Translations under genes and position numbers: made by a program
DNA from: Vibrio tubiashii ATCC 19109
GTDB lineage: Bacteria; Pseudomonadota; Gammaproteobacteria; Enterobacterales; Vibrionaceae
NCBI RefSeq assembly: GCF_000772105.1
Contig: NZ_CP009354.1
Location: forward strand, 1,736,001-1,800,000
Length of the DNA stretch: 64,000 nt
Reading direction: 5' to 3'
Part shown: positions 52,914-62,743 of the stretch, in pieces
Numbering within the stretch: position 1 is the first letter of the stretch
How the letters are laid out: the number at the start of each line of letters is the position of its first letter
Notes under the pieces: model-generated
Databases searched by the model: none
What the model saw: only the letters and a program-made list of their open reading frames with translations
What the model was told of the DNA's origin: nothing

Positions 52914-53309
52914 ATGATTCAGGCACATACTCAAACTCACACGTTCTCTAAATACAATGTTTTGGCTCAACCTACAGCGCCAATGAACATCGATAACGAT
53001 ACGTTAAGTCGCCTAGCTGGTCTTTCTGGCCAGAAACAATGGATCTTATTTACTGCTGAATGTCCTCGCCCTGACTATGAGCAGTTCGCTGCCTTCAGTG
53101 TGAGCTGTAAGAAAATTATCCAGATGAAAGCTTCTCAAAAACAGTCTGAGTTTGAAATTGTTAAGAAAGCGATTGAATCAGGTAATGCGAGTGCTGTCGT
53201 GGCATCAAACAATATTCCTATGGTTGAGCAAAGCTTACTCCGCAACCATGCTATCCAATTCCAGTGTGAAGTCTTTTTCGTTGAGGGCAGAGTTAACCAG
53301 TATCACTAA
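52914..53309 (+). CDS. sulA: SulA-like SOS cell-division inhibitor
   Basis: 131 residues from ATG 52914 (AAGGAA upstream). The body shows the SulA pattern: LSRLAGLSGQKQWILFTAECPRP, VSCKKIIQMKASQ, VKKAIESGNASAVVASNN, and the final QYH like the E. coli LYH end. SulA binds FtsZ and blocks division after DNA damage; the protein is degraded by Lon. The LexA box upstream strongly supports the assignment. Shorter than E. coli SulA (169). Confidence 0.88.
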   Translation: MIQAHTQTHTFSKYNVLAQPTAPMNIDNDTLSRLAGLSGQKQWILFTAECPRPDYEQFAAFSVSCKKIIQMKASQKQSEFEIVKKAIESGNASAVVASNNIPMVEQSLLRNHAIQFQCEVFFVEGRVNQYH

Positions 53310-53336
53310 CAAGCTCAACAAATTCACTGTCTTTTT

Positions 53337-53367
53337 GCCCTACCTTGTGTGGGGCTTTTTCTTTTTT
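53337..53367 (+). terminator. Terminator of sulA
   Basis: GCCCTAC and GTGGGGC (one G-U pair) form a stem with loop CTTGT and are followed by TTTTTCTTTTTT. Confidence 0.8.
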
Positions 53368-53408
53368 GCACCCTATTGAGCTGTTTTTCGCCATATAGAG
53401 AAAAAACA

Positions 53409-53424
53409 AAGCAAACGTTTGCTT
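53409..53424 (+). promoter_or_regulatory. PurR operator of purC
   Basis: AAGCAAACGTTTGCTT is a perfect palindrome matching the PurR core GCAAACGTTTGC. It lies in the purC promoter region, with a TATTAT -10 candidate at 53453. Confidence 0.85.
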
Positions 53425-53522
53425 TTTCTCTGGCAGCACAAAATAGTTCTGGTATTATGCGAAGCAAATAAATTATCTGCGTGGATAATTTCACCACCTT
53501 GCTAAAGTATAGGAATGTCAAA

Positions 53523-54626
53523 ATGAGTCTCGCTGATCAAGTTCTAGCTGTTAACGATGATCTTCCAATTCGTACCGATAAACCCGTCCACAGCGGAAAA
53601 GTTCGCTCTGTTTACTGGCTAACTGAAGAAGACAGCAAGCGTCTTATCCAAGAAAAAGGTTATGACGTTGCCCCTGATGCGCCACTTGCTATCATGGTAA
53701 TCAGTGACCGTATCTCAGCGTTTGACTGTATCTGGCATGCTGAAGGCGGCTTAAAAGGGGTTCCTGGAAAAGGCGCGGCGCTCAATGCGATTTCCAACCA
53801 CTGGTTTAAGCTGTTCAAAGACAACGGTTTAGCAGACAGTCACATCCTTGATATTCCCCACCCTTTCGTTTGGATCGTTCAAAAAGCGAAACCAATTATG
53901 ATCGAAGCGATCTGCCGCCAGTACATTACTGGCTCAATGTGGCGCTCTTATGAGAAAGGCGAACGTGAGTTCTGCGGTATTGAGTTACCAGAAGGACTAG
54001 AAAAAGACAAAGCGCTACCAGAGCTGCTGATGACACCTTCAACCAAAGGCATTTTAAAAGGCATTCCAGACGTGCCAGAAGCGGATGACGTCAACATTAC
54101 TCGCCAAAACATCGTTGATAACTTCGCAGCATTCAACTTCTCTAAAGCAGATGATATCGCTCAATATGAAAAACTGCTACGCGAAGGTTTTGTTGTCATT
54201 AGCAACGCCCTTGCAGAAATCGAGCAAATTTTTGTTGATACCAAATTTGAGTTTGGCTACGTTCACGATGCAGCAGGTAACGAGAAACTTATCTATATGG
54301 ATGAAGTGGGCACACCAGATTCATCACGCATTTGGGACGAGCGCGAATACGATGCGGGTAATATCGTAGAGAACTCAAAAGAAGGCTTCCGTCAATTCTT
54401 GCTTAACCACTTCCCAGACCCAGATATTCTGCTTAACAAAGAGCGTATGGATGAGCGTGAAGCACTAGCGCGTGACAATGAATTACCTCTAAAAGCCTTA
54501 ATGGATATTTCTAAGACTTACCTCGGCATAGCGGAGAAAATCACAGGCGCTGAAATTCACCTAAGCGAAAATCCGAAGCAAGAGATCATCGATATCCTTA
54601 GCCGTGATTACGGCCTGATTGATTAA
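53523..54626 (+). CDS. purC: Phosphoribosylaminoimidazole-succinocarboxamide synthase
   Basis: SAICAR synthase of purine biosynthesis. 367 residues from ATG 53523 with AGGAA upstream; the frame extends to 53481, but that part covers the promoter. Longer than E. coli PurC (237), as is usual in Vibrio. Motifs: [77 protein letters not shown] PurR box lies upstream and a strong terminator follows. Confidence 0.93.
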   Translation: MSLADQVLAVNDDLPIRTDKPVHSGKVRSVYWLTEEDSKRLIQEKGYDVAPDAPLAIMVISDRISAFDCIWHAEGGLKGVPGKGAALNAISNHWFKLFKDNGLADSHILDIPHPFVWIVQKAKPIMIEAICRQYITGSMWRSYEKGEREFCGIELPEGLEKDKALPELLMTPSTKGILKGIPDVPEADDVNITRQNIVDNFAAFNFSKADDIAQYEKLLREGFVVISNALAEIEQIFVDTKFEFGYVHDAAGNEKLIYMDEVGTPDSSRIWDEREYDAGNIVENSKEGFRQFLLNHFPDPDILLNKERMDEREALARDNELPLKALMDISKTYLGIAEKITGAEIHLSENPKQEIIDILSRDYGLID

Positions 54627-54644
54627 CCTCCCCAACCCGAATGC

Positions 54645-54677
54645 AAATGCCCTCGCTTTTGAGGGCATTTTTGTTTT
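54645..54677 (+). terminator. Terminator of purC
   Basis: AAATGCCCTC and GAGGGCATTT form a 10-bp stem with loop GCTTTT, followed by TTG and TTTT. Confidence 0.92.
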
Positions 54678-55022
54678 GAGATGTTGTCGTTAATGGGATT
54701 TTCGGTTTAAAGCGAACTAGAAATCATAGAAAAGGTTGGATTGTTTATGCCTCAAAGTTTGTTTGGATAGCCCCAAAATTTCATAAGATTAATTTAGTCA
54801 ACAGAGTCAATTCAACAACTCTCATTTCTAAAAAGAGTTGTATCCCCATCCGAATGCTGTAGTTCTATCGCTAGGCCATAACGTAAATAGGGTATCTTTC
54901 GCCTTGATTATGCAAAAAATTGCGATCAAAATCGTAGCTCCCTTTTGGACTGGCTGAGCGCGCAAAAAGTGTATTGGTAAGTCAGAGCTCAAACTAAGCA
55001 GTAAATGTTTGCAGGTGATTTC
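54678..55022. other. Intergenic region, no gene seen
   Basis: About 345 bp of AT-rich DNA between purC and the secreted MBL-fold gene. No ORF with a ribosome site and no repeat stands out. It contains the promoter of the MBL gene but no clear consensus. Confidence 0.4.
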
Positions 55023-55850
55023 GTGAAAAAAATTTTATTAGGTGTCCTTTTCAGTGCATCGGTCTTTGCTTCCTCAAGCAAAAACGTTCCAACGATGAAT
55101 GATAAGAACGGTTATGTAGAACCGTTTCAGATGTTTGATAATGTTTATTATGTTGGGGACAAATGGGTTTCATCATATGCAATTGATACAGATGACGGAT
55201 TAGTGATAATTGATACACTTGATTTCCCTTATTCTAAGTGGATTCCTATCAATCTTGAGAAGCTAGGGTTAGAAGATGAGCCAATAACGCACATATTGGT
55301 AACGCATGGGCATTCTGACCATGTTGGGGGCGCTCAGTTACTTCAGAAGATGTACGGATCAAAAGTTGTGATGACAAAAAGTGCTCATGAGCTATCCATA
55401 CAGCAATCAAACAAAAGCAAAGGTGAGAATAAGTTCCTTCCACCAACCCTAGACATAGAGATAAAAAGTGATACCTCTATGGTTATTGGTCGTCATGGGT
55501 TTAAGTTCTATCTCACACCGGGTCATACCGAAGGTGATTTTTCCCTAGAATTTACAGTCAAAGATAAAGGCGCTGAACATCGTGCTTTTATCGTTGGTGG
55601 TCATAGCGTAAGTGGCAACGACCCTAAAATGATTAAACAGTTCTTGAGTAGTATGGAGAAAATTAGAAAGATTTCACTCCAGCCGCCTTTAGTAAGCGTT
55701 AACCTTTCAAACCATCCACATAAAAATTATCTATTTGAGAATAGAGAGAAGCTAGGTGCAAATGGGAACCCATTTATTAGTGAGGCAAACTTCTTCATGT
55801 TCCTTAAGCAACAAGAAAACTTAGCTAAGAATAAAATAAAAGGGTTATAA
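55023..55850 (+). CDS. Secreted metallo-beta-lactamase-fold protein, subclass B3-like
   Basis: 275 residues starting at GTG 55023 (AGGTG upstream), giving a clean signal peptide (KKILLGVLFSASVFA); the ATG at 55005 has no ribosome site. Zinc ligands by position: His95, His97, Asp99 and His100 in THGHSDHVGG, His168 in LTPGHTEGDFS, and His231/His233 in LSNHPHKNY. The order of the three motifs with HP near residue 231 resembles B3 beta-lactamases. Beta-lactam hydrolysis is possible, but other periplasmic MBL enzymes share this layout. Stands alone. Confidence 0.7.
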   Translation: MKKILLGVLFSASVFASSSKNVPTMNDKNGYVEPFQMFDNVYYVGDKWVSSYAIDTDDGLVIIDTLDFPYSKWIPINLEKLGLEDEPITHILVTHGHSDHVGGAQLLQKMYGSKVVMTKSAHELSIQQSNKSKGENKFLPPTLDIEIKSDTSMVIGRHGFKFYLTPGHTEGDFSLEFTVKDKGAEHRAFIVGGHSVSGNDPKMIKQFLSSMEKIRKISLQPPLVSVNLSNHPHKNYLFENREKLGANGNPFISEANFFMFLKQQENLAKNKIKGL

Positions 55851-55925
55851 CAATTCTTCAGATAATGTGTAGCCTTCGCTCCTTAATTCCGAGATGACGC
55901 GACTTTTCCACACTGTCATTCCTGA

Positions 55926-55972
55926 AACAATGTACCCACGTAAGTGAGTGTTTTCACCTTAGGTGGGCATTG
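55926..55972 (+). repeat. Long imperfect inverted repeat after the MBL gene
   Basis: ACAATGTACCCACGTAAGTGA can pair imperfectly with TTCACCTTAGGTGGGCATTGT over about 19 bp. It may be an RNA hairpin or transcript end; only TTGT follows, so it is not a typical terminator. Confidence 0.4.
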
Positions 55973-56115
55973 TTGTCAGGATTCTACTTAAGGGGTGTGC
56001 TGGCTTATATTAGTAGATGTGTTTCCGCGCTGAGAAAAAACGAAAGTCCCCTGACTATCAGAGGGCTCACTATGTTTCACGTGCGCGAAAGACCTCACAC
56101 TTCGTTTAGCTAATA

Positions 56116-56631
56116 CTATTTATCTTTACCGCCTTTGTTTCCACCGCCATTACCGCCTCCACGGTTACCGCCGCCACCTTTATTACTATTGCCGCTGTTT
56201 CCTCGGCTTTCGCTGCGGTTACTGTTTCCCTGACTTCGAGAACTCGATGAGCTATTTGTCACGTTGTTCGATTGTCGATTCGTTTTAAGCTCCCCTGTCC
56301 CATTACCCGGATTCGAATACTTAGCATGAGCATTAAGCTCCTCTTGAGTGACAAAACCATCGCGATCTTTATCGAAGGAAGCAAACGCACTGAGTCCATC
56401 TCCTTCTTGCTCAGACTCATCGCCTTCTTGCTCGTCAACGTCATCATCACCCTGACGGAACTGATTAAACTCTTCTTGCGATACCAATCCGTCACCATCG
56501 ATGTCAATGTCTTCAACACTTGGCGGCGTTTTGGTTCTGTTGCTGCCTGTCTCTTCACCCTCTTCTTCTTCCGCGTAAGCATTAGAAAATGCCAGTGCTA
56601 ACAAGACAGCAGTCAATAGCAATTTCTTCAT
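56116..56631 (-). CDS. Secreted EF-hand protein with Gly/Asn-rich tail
   Basis: 171 residues from ATG 56631 with CAGGAG upstream. Signal peptide (MKKLLLTAVLLALAFSNAYA) is followed by an acidic stretch, two EF-hand loops (DIDGDGLVSQEEF, DKDRDGFVTQEEL) and a low-complexity Ser/Asn then Gly-rich basic tail ending GGNKGGKDK. It should bind calcium in the periplasm or outside. The function is unknown. Confidence 0.8.
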   Translation of the reverse strand: MKKLLLTAVLLALAFSNAYAEEEEGEETGSNRTKTPPSVEDIDIDGDGLVSQEEFNQFRQGDDDVDEQEGDESEQEGDGLSAFASFDKDRDGFVTQEELNAHAKYSNPGNGTGELKTNRQSNNVTNSSSSSRSQGNSNRSESRGNSGNSNKGGGGNRGGGNGGGNKGGKDK

Positions 56632-56762
56632 GATTAACTCCTGATACATCTCTCAATTAAAGTCTAGCGGATATCACGGTGGTCGCTTATGTGAGTGACA
56701 GGCTATGAATTTTTGCGGCGAAGCGGTATAAGTAGCATTCCCAATTTAAGTCCCTTTGAATT

Positions 56763-57677
56763 ATGGATTACCTAGCCCTTTCTCGAATCAGCCTTAAACA
56801 CCTTACCGTGTTACATGTCCTTCTTAGTACTCATAGCGTGACCAATGCCGCCAAGGTTCTATGCGTTACCCCGTCGAGTGTGAGCAAGACTCTCAACCAG
56901 CTGCGTGATCAACTTAAAGATGAGCTGTTTTACCGTGAGGGAGGCCAGTTAATTCCAACGCCGTTTGCGCTTAGCATTGGTTCTGAAGTTCATAAAATAT
57001 TGTCGAGCATGAATGGTATTTTGCACCAAGGTGCTTTCAAGCCAGCGGAATTTGAGGGGATGATTTCTCTCTCTATGCGCGAAAGTACCTTTGAACTGTT
57101 CGCGTCAAAAATCGCGCTCATCCTAAACCAGCTCACCAATGCGAGAGCTATCAATGTTTATGCGAAAGAGCAGTTAAGTTTTGATGCCTTGGTACGCGGG
57201 CAAGTCGATTTTATGATCTTACCGCATGATATTAGCCAACCGCCGACTCGAAGCCGAGAGCTAATGTGGAAGCAGATTCATTCAGATGAGATGGTGTGCT
57301 TGATGTCAGATCAACACCCACTCGCAAAGTGTGAGTTGGACATACACGGATACCTCTCGTATCAGCATATCGGTATTTTGGACAAAGATCTCGCTGAGCC
57401 CTACTTCGAGCAAAACCTGACCCAAAAATACGGTACCCGTAAGGTGGCTATGTCAGTCGCGGATTTCGGCGCTGCCGCGATCATGTGCCACCATTCACAA
57501 CACTTACTGACCTGCTCTAAAATGTGGGCTGAAAGTGCAGCGCAAGCAAAAGGCTTAGTTTCTAAACCTCTTCCTTTTGAGTATGGTGAGGTCGCCTATA
57601 GCTTAGTGTGGAACCAAGCAAGCTTAAACAACCCTGCACTACACTGGCTCCATCAGCAATTAACGACCGCAGACTAA
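56763..57677 (+). CDS. LysR-family transcription regulator
   Basis: 304 residues. The N-terminal winged HTH reads HSVTNAAKVLCVTPSSVSKTLNQLRD, then FYREGGQLIPTPFA. The C-terminal effector domain follows (VDFMILPHDIS, MVCLMSDQHPLAKCEL). It overlaps the yjjW stop by 4 bp in convergent orientation, so it may or may not regulate the glycyl-radical genes. The effector is unknown. Confidence 0.88.
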   Translation: MDYLALSRISLKHLTVLHVLLSTHSVTNAAKVLCVTPSSVSKTLNQLRDQLKDELFYREGGQLIPTPFALSIGSEVHKILSSMNGILHQGAFKPAEFEGMISLSMRESTFELFASKIALILNQLTNARAINVYAKEQLSFDALVRGQVDFMILPHDISQPPTRSRELMWKQIHSDEMVCLMSDQHPLAKCELDIHGYLSYQHIGILDKDLAEPYFEQNLTQKYGTRKVAMSVADFGAAAIMCHHSQHLLTCSKMWAESAAQAKGLVSKPLPFEYGEVAYSLVWNQASLNNPALHWLHQQLTTAD

Positions 57678-58540
57678 GTATAAATAGCGGGGGTAAGTAT
57701 CGGCTGGACAATTTTATCTGCAATGAGTGAGCGAAACCGATTCATCTCATATTCGCTACATTTTTCCCACTCCAGTGCTTGCCCACTCACCCCGTGGTGC
57801 TGAAACGCATTGAGTCGAACGACTACATCATCTGGCAGCGAACGAATTAGCTTAACAATCTCATCGATTTCAATGTCCAGATCACTTTTACCCGGAATGT
57901 GTAGCAGCCTAAGCTCATGCAATTTTTTTGATCTTGCTAGGTAGCGAATCGAATCAATCACCCTATGGTTGTCTCTTCTGGTTAGCCACTGATGCGTTTC
58001 ACTCTGCCACGATTTTAAATCGAGCATAACACCGTCAAGAACAGGTGTGACTTTTTCCCAAGCATGAATAGGTAAATAGCCGTTACTATCAATGAAACAG
58101 GTTAGATGTCCTAGCTCTCGATCTGCTTTAATGGCACTAAATAGCGCTATGATAAACGGAAGCTGAAGAGTGGCTTCTCCACCTGAAACCGTGACGCCTG
58201 ATATAAAGAAGTGTTGGCTACGGATGATCTCCACGATTTGAGTGACATTGTAACGCTTAATCTTGGGACTCGATTTGTGACTACAGATATCGATACATTT
58301 ATCGCAGTGAGTGCAAAGCCCTTCATCCCACACCACTTTGTTATCAATCATCGCTAACGCTTGTGTAGGGCATGAATCAACACAATCGCCACAGTGATTA
58401 CAATGATTGATCGTGTGTGGGTTATGACAATTTAAGCAATCGAAGTTACACCCTTGTAGAAAAATGACCAGGCGATTGCCCGGCCCATCAACACAAGAGA
58501 AATTAAGAATGCGGCTAACTAACGCTGACTTCTCACTCAC
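57674..58540 (-). CDS. yjjW: YjjW-like glycyl-radical-enzyme activase
   Basis: 288 residues, about the length of E. coli YjjW, starting at GTG 58540. Radical-SAM motif QGCNFDCLNCHNP (CxxxCxxC), then two ferredoxin-type clusters (CNHCGDCVDSCP and CTHCDKCIDIC), and GVTVSGGEATLQ. It should make a glycyl radical in the YjjI-like protein 12 bp upstream in the operon. Oxygen-sensitive, so active anaerobically. Confidence 0.88.
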   Translation of the reverse strand: MSEKSALVSRILNFSCVDGPGNRLVIFLQGCNFDCLNCHNPHTINHCNHCGDCVDSCPTQALAMIDNKVVWDEGLCTHCDKCIDICSHKSSPKIKRYNVTQIVEIIRSQHFFISGVTVSGGEATLQLPFIIALFSAIKADRELGHLTCFIDSNGYLPIHAWEKVTPVLDGVMLDLKSWQSETHQWLTRRDNHRVIDSIRYLARSKKLHELRLLHIPGKSDLDIEIDEIVKLIRSLPDDVVVRLNAFQHHGVSGQALEWEKCSEYEMNRFRSLIADKIVQPILTPAIYT

Positions 58541-58552
58541 TGCTGTGCCCTA

Positions 58553-60094
58553 CTACTTGTATACTGGCTCTGTTTCCATGCTGACCACGCGAGGTGAACG
58601 ATCTAGTATGCCAGTGTTCTTCGCCGCCTCAGATCCCAAGAAAGTGGTGTTTTTGCGCGAGCCTTCCTCTGCAAACTTGTTGATATCAGAAAGCTTAATC
58701 ATGTAACCCGTGACACGGACTAAATCATTAGACGCAACGTTCGCGGTAAACTCTCTAAAGCCTTGCTTCAATGCCCCCTTGCACAAGTTGAACATCGCCT
58801 CAGGGTTGGATTTCACCGTTTCATCTATAGTCAAAATATCACTAATGCCAGAGGTGTAATATTTGTGCTGCTCAGCAGTTGCTTGAACATAAGACACAGG
58901 ATCAGGTTCTGTGCCATAAGGGATACGAACACCTGGCGTCACATCTTCGTCCAAGCTGATCCCGCCTTGAGCATGAAGTAGCGCCTTGCCCTCTAAGCCA
59001 TATTTCACTGGGCTACTATCGACAAGGTGAGCCAGTTTTTCTGATATTGCCAGTGCGACTCGATTTGCCTGCTGACTGTGGCCGTATTGCTCATCAATAC
59101 CTTCTTTATCAAGCAAGATATTGACCGCTTCAGCCATGCCATAAATGCCATACATAGGCGCAAATCGATTCTCTTCAACCAAACCCTCAGTGGTTAAGAA
59201 ACCTTTGAAAAAGTTTGATTTCTCATGCAGGTGACTGCTGCGCGCATCCATAAGCTGAATCATTAATTCACTATAGGATGGCAAGACATAATCTAGAAAA
59301 TCTGTTCTGTCTTTGGAACGTAATGCGACTTCTTTTAGGTTCATTCGCACTAAGGTATTCGACCCACCGGCAAGAGGCAGAGAGTTGTAACAACTAACAA
59401 TGCCGAACTTATTCTCACCATAAGCGGCCGCATGCATCGGATAATTAGCAATATGAGGTTTGCTACATTCACAGATATTGGTCGTCGCTTGTTTGAGTAG
59501 ATCGTCTGGAGTGACGTTCGCATCATACATAAAGGTTAAGTTTGGAGCGATCTGCTTTAACTCTGCGTCAACTCGTAAAATTGTTCGGCAAATAACATTG
59601 TCGGTAGGCCCGATATTCACATGCATAAAGGCATCTGGCAGCGTTCTGTCGAGCATGATCCAGAAACGTTTCAGCTTGGTGTAAATTTCCGCTTCACTTA
59701 AGGTTCCTACATAGGGCAGCAAAACATCATCAAGCTGACCAAGATAGACAGGAATATTCGTTACAGAAGGAACATGGTGATAGATGATCGTCAGTAGATT
59801 CAGCGCATCATCAAAATCAGTCGCGGGTTCTAGCTCTAGGTAATCTGAGCCTTGCTTAAGGAACTTTGCATAGTCAGGTAAAACATAGCGAGGTTTGAAA
59901 GGGGCATGGCCTTCAAACATGTCACAAATTACGCCCTCTTCCATCGCTTTTGAAACACCTTCAGAAACCTTCATATAGGGAAGACTGGCTTCTGCTTCTA
60001 GGGCTAAGAATTGGTTTTTCTGCTTTGGAGAGAGCTTAGCATCGGTAACGATATTGTTTACACGTTGCTGAAATGCGTTGTTAACATCAGACAT
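58553..60094 (-). CDS. yjjI: YjjI-like glycyl radical enzyme (DUF3029)
   Basis: 513 residues (E. coli YjjI 516). The glycyl radical motif is RVTGY near the C-terminus, with Gly463 carrying the radical. Cys235 in GIVSCYNSLP is a candidate for the thiyl residue. The protein is much shorter than pyruvate formate-lyase. The substrate of YjjI is not known. It is the first gene of a two-gene operon with its activase. Confidence 0.9.
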   Translation of the reverse strand: MSDVNNAFQQRVNNIVTDAKLSPKQKNQFLALEAEASLPYMKVSEGVSKAMEEGVICDMFEGHAPFKPRYVLPDYAKFLKQGSDYLELEPATDFDDALNLLTIIYHHVPSVTNIPVYLGQLDDVLLPYVGTLSEAEIYTKLKRFWIMLDRTLPDAFMHVNIGPTDNVICRTILRVDAELKQIAPNLTFMYDANVTPDDLLKQATTNICECSKPHIANYPMHAAAYGENKFGIVSCYNSLPLAGGSNTLVRMNLKEVALRSKDRTDFLDYVLPSYSELMIQLMDARSSHLHEKSNFFKGFLTTEGLVEENRFAPMYGIYGMAEAVNILLDKEGIDEQYGHSQQANRVALAISEKLAHLVDSSPVKYGLEGKALLHAQGGISLDEDVTPGVRIPYGTEPDPVSYVQATAEQHKYYTSGISDILTIDETVKSNPEAMFNLCKGALKQGFREFTANVASNDLVRVTGYMIKLSDINKFAEEGSRKNTTFLGSEAAKNTGILDRSPRVVSMETEPVYK

Positions 60095-60194
60095 AGTTAT
60101 TTTCCTTATTATTTATAAGGATTCTAACCAATATCCTCCATGTCCACTATTGAGATTACGTTGATGACTGATGTCCATTTTGGAAATCTATAAT

Positions 60195-60224
60195 CAAGAA
60201 AAAGCCCCGAACTTTCGGGGCTTT
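60195..60224 (-). terminator. Terminator of the chemoreceptor gene
   Basis: AAAGCCCCGAA and TTCGGGGCTTT pair with a two-base loop, and the minus strand continues into TTTTCTTG. Confidence 0.9.
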
Positions 60225-60237
60225 AAGATTCATTGGA

Positions 60238-62121
60238 TTACAGTTTAAATCGTTGAATCTCTTGCTCTAGTTCGTGAGATAGCTCAGACAACTGTGCGGC
60301 TTGCGCTGCTGCGTCGTGCGCTTCATCGGCAAGTTCATTCGAAACATCACGAATACCAACGGTGTTACGCGTAATTTCAGAAGTGACTGACGCTTGCTCT
60401 TCAGCAGCAGAGGCAATTTGAGTCGCCATATCGCTAATACGCTCTACCGCTGTTTGGATTTGAGTCAGACTAACCGCCGCTGAATCAGCGTCCGCCACAC
60501 TGGTATCGGCTAACTGACGGCTATCACCCATGATGCCCACAGCTTTACCCGTTGTGCCTTGCAGCGTTTCAATCATCTGCTGGATTTCTTGGGTTGAAGC
60601 GTGTGTACGTTGACTTAGAACACGGACTTCATCAGCTACCACAGCGAAGCCACGACCTTGCTCACCTGCACGCGCAGCTTCAATAGCGGCGTTAAGCGCA
60701 AGTAAGTTAGTTTGCTCTGCAATATCCTGAATCGTAGAAAGAATAGTGCTGATGCTCTTACCATGAACTTCAAGCTCTTGGATAACTTCTGTCGCTACCT
60801 GAACTTCCGTTGCTAGGTTTTGAATCGAGCCTTGAGTCTGTACTACTTGCTCACCGCCGTGAACACAGGCAGTTACCGCTTCCGAAGAGTTCTGCGCTGT
60901 ATTGTCAGCATTACCCGCGATTTCTTGCGTTGCAGCCGCCATTTCATTGATCGCTGTTGCGACCATGTTGATCTCATCTTGCTGCAAACGAATACGAGCG
61001 CTACGCTCTTCCGCTTGTTGCGCTGTTTGCTTAGATTGCTCTGACAGCGATGCAGACACAAGGCTTAGCTTAGAAACCATAGTGTGCATATTACCAACGA
61101 AGGTATTGAAGTTAGTTGCAAGCTGTCCCACTTCGTCATCGCTACGTGGTTCAAGACGCTGGGTAAGATCACCTTCACCCGATGCAATTTCCTCAAGTGC
61201 ATTAGAAACACGAACTAAGTCTTGGAACAAGAAGCTCACTAACCAAGAAACTACCGCAATAACGATTAAAGTAATCACGATTGCAGTAATAATTAGGCTT
61301 TGTAGCAGTTCTGTGTGTGCCGCTTCTTCTGTTGCGCGATCCATCTCAATAGCAAAAATCCACTGAGTGTCTGGAACCTTAGTAAAGAAATACAGTTTCT
61401 CTTGACCATTACGTTCAATCAGCTTGATTGAACCCGCGTTAGCTGCGTCTTCGATAGCACGTAGAGTGAACTCTTTTGAAAGTGTGGTGACAGGTTTAAG
61501 AGAAAGAGATTTATCTGGGTGCGCTAAGAAAGTGCCATTCTGAGTATCAATCAACATCGCGTAGGCATTTTTACCCGCATCTAAGTTGATCACATCGTTG
61601 ATTAGTTGATCAATCAATACATCAGCGCCAACCACACCTACGAACTGACCGTTACGGCGAATTGGTTCAGCAATCGTCACCAGCAAGGCATTAGTAATCG
61701 CATCTTTGTATGCCGTAGTGATAATCTGACGGCCTGCATTATTAGCATCGATATACCAAGGGCGAACACGTGGGTCGTAATCCGCTCGGTTACGCTCTGG
61801 GTGCGAACGGTACATACCACCTTCTGGCGTACCTAAAAAGATGTCATCAAAGCCACCAGCTTTTCTCGCTTGTTGTAGGTATGGAACAACGTCGACTTCA
61901 TTGCTGTAGTCATTAAACGCAGAAGCAATATCTTTACGAATATTGATCCAGTCTTTGATACCAGAAGAAGCCGTCGTCGCTAGACTTTCTGCACGCGCAT
62001 AAACGCCATTTTGCGTTTGTTGCTTCAGTTGATCGGCAGATAGCCAAGTTAACGCACTTGCCATTAGCACCACTGCTAATAGGCTTGCACCTATAAGTTT
62101 TTGTTTTAGTGATAAGTTCAT
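60238..62121 (-). CDS. Cache-type methyl-accepting chemotaxis protein
   Basis: 627 residues from ATG 62121 ([15 protein letters not shown]); the frame is open to 62178 but neither start has a clear ribosome site. A membrane segment near 8-28, then a periplasmic dCache domain with [11 protein letters not shown] and [20 protein letters not shown], a second membrane segment near 272-294, HAMP and the signalling domain ([24 protein letters not shown]). The motif set resembles amino-acid-binding dCache domains such as Mlp24; the ligand is inferred only. Confidence 0.9.
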   Translation of the reverse strand: MNLSLKQKLIGASLLAVVLMASALTWLSADQLKQQTQNGVYARAESLATTASSGIKDWINIRKDIASAFNDYSNEVDVVPYLQQARKAGGFDDIFLGTPEGGMYRSHPERNRADYDPRVRPWYIDANNAGRQIITTAYKDAITNALLVTIAEPIRRNGQFVGVVGADVLIDQLINDVINLDAGKNAYAMLIDTQNGTFLAHPDKSLSLKPVTTLSKEFTLRAIEDAANAGSIKLIERNGQEKLYFFTKVPDTQWIFAIEMDRATEEAAHTELLQSLIITAIVITLIVIAVVSWLVSFLFQDLVRVSNALEEIASGEGDLTQRLEPRSDDEVGQLATNFNTFVGNMHTMVSKLSLVSASLSEQSKQTAQQAEERSARIRLQQDEINMVATAINEMAAATQEIAGNADNTAQNSSEAVTACVHGGEQVVQTQGSIQNLATEVQVATEVIQELEVHGKSISTILSTIQDIAEQTNLLALNAAIEAARAGEQGRGFAVVADEVRVLSQRTHASTQEIQQMIETLQGTTGKAVGIMGDSRQLADTSVADADSAAVSLTQIQTAVERISDMATQIASAAEEQASVTSEITRNTVGIRDVSNELADEAHDAAAQAAQLSELSHELEQEIQRFKL

Positions 62122-62248
62122 AAATTTAATATTGGTTGTGGAACAGACAGAGGTTGCGAATTTTATAGCCAAATTCATCTATATGCACGCAATATTATCG
62201 AGTTATTAACTTACACTAACTATTTGTAATATAGTTATTTTTCTGGCG

Positions 62249-62554
62249 TCAGAGAGTCGTCACATCGGTAGCTTTGTTACCCCCCTTCTGAGATTCTTCG
62301 AGAGCCTGCGGATTATCTCGATAATACTTATCGAGCAACTCTTTTCCGTATATCACTTCAGTTTGCATATGCAGCGCAAACACAATTGCAGCTAAGAGTG
62401 CGCATATAATGTTGAACCGTCTAGTGACTTTCTTTCGTCGAACTGGAGAGTAAATAGCAATGTTCACAGCTACCAGTGCGAATGGATATATCACGATGAT
62501 TGCGATTAAAACGGCGAGATAGTTGGAAATCGCCATAGGTGTGTCGTAACCCAT
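62249..62554 (-). CDS. Small two-helix membrane protein
   Basis: 101 residues from ATG 62554, which has GGAGG six bases upstream; a longer frame begins with GTG at 62578. Two hydrophobic segments (about 9-34 and 50-66) are joined by a basic loop (SPVRRKKVTRRFN), and the tail is charged and likely soluble. No family recognised. Confidence 0.6.
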   Translation of the reverse strand: MGYDTPMAISNYLAVLIAIIVIYPFALVAVNIAIYSPVRRKKVTRRFNIICALLAAIVFALHMQTEVIYGKELLDKYYRDNPQALEESQKGGNKATDVTTL

Positions 62555-62692
62555 AAACACCTCCGAGATAGGTTTCACTACAATCTAACCTTGAAACATG
62601 TCTTAAGTCTCAGACCTACGTAGGCTCCTAAAGTATTAATGCTCAGTAATTGAAGTCACTCGAAGAAATGAAAGTATGGAATGATTAGAGCG

Positions 62693-62725
62693 AAAAAAAA
62701 TGCCAGACACTAGGTCTGGCATTTT
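62693..62725 (-). terminator. Terminator of gyrA
   Basis: AAAATGCCAGAC and GTCTGGCATTTT form a 12-bp stem with a five-base loop, and the minus strand runs into further T. Confidence 0.92.
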
Positions 62726-62743
62726 GATGTTCAATTAACTGAA

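Noticed and set aside
56035..56066. Terminator of the EF-hand gene
   Set aside because: A CCCTCTGA/TCAGGGG stem exists, but the T-run is eight bases away, so it is not convincing.
60140..60180. FNR site before yjjI
   Set aside because: Only one half-site (ATCAA) is present; the other half does not match.
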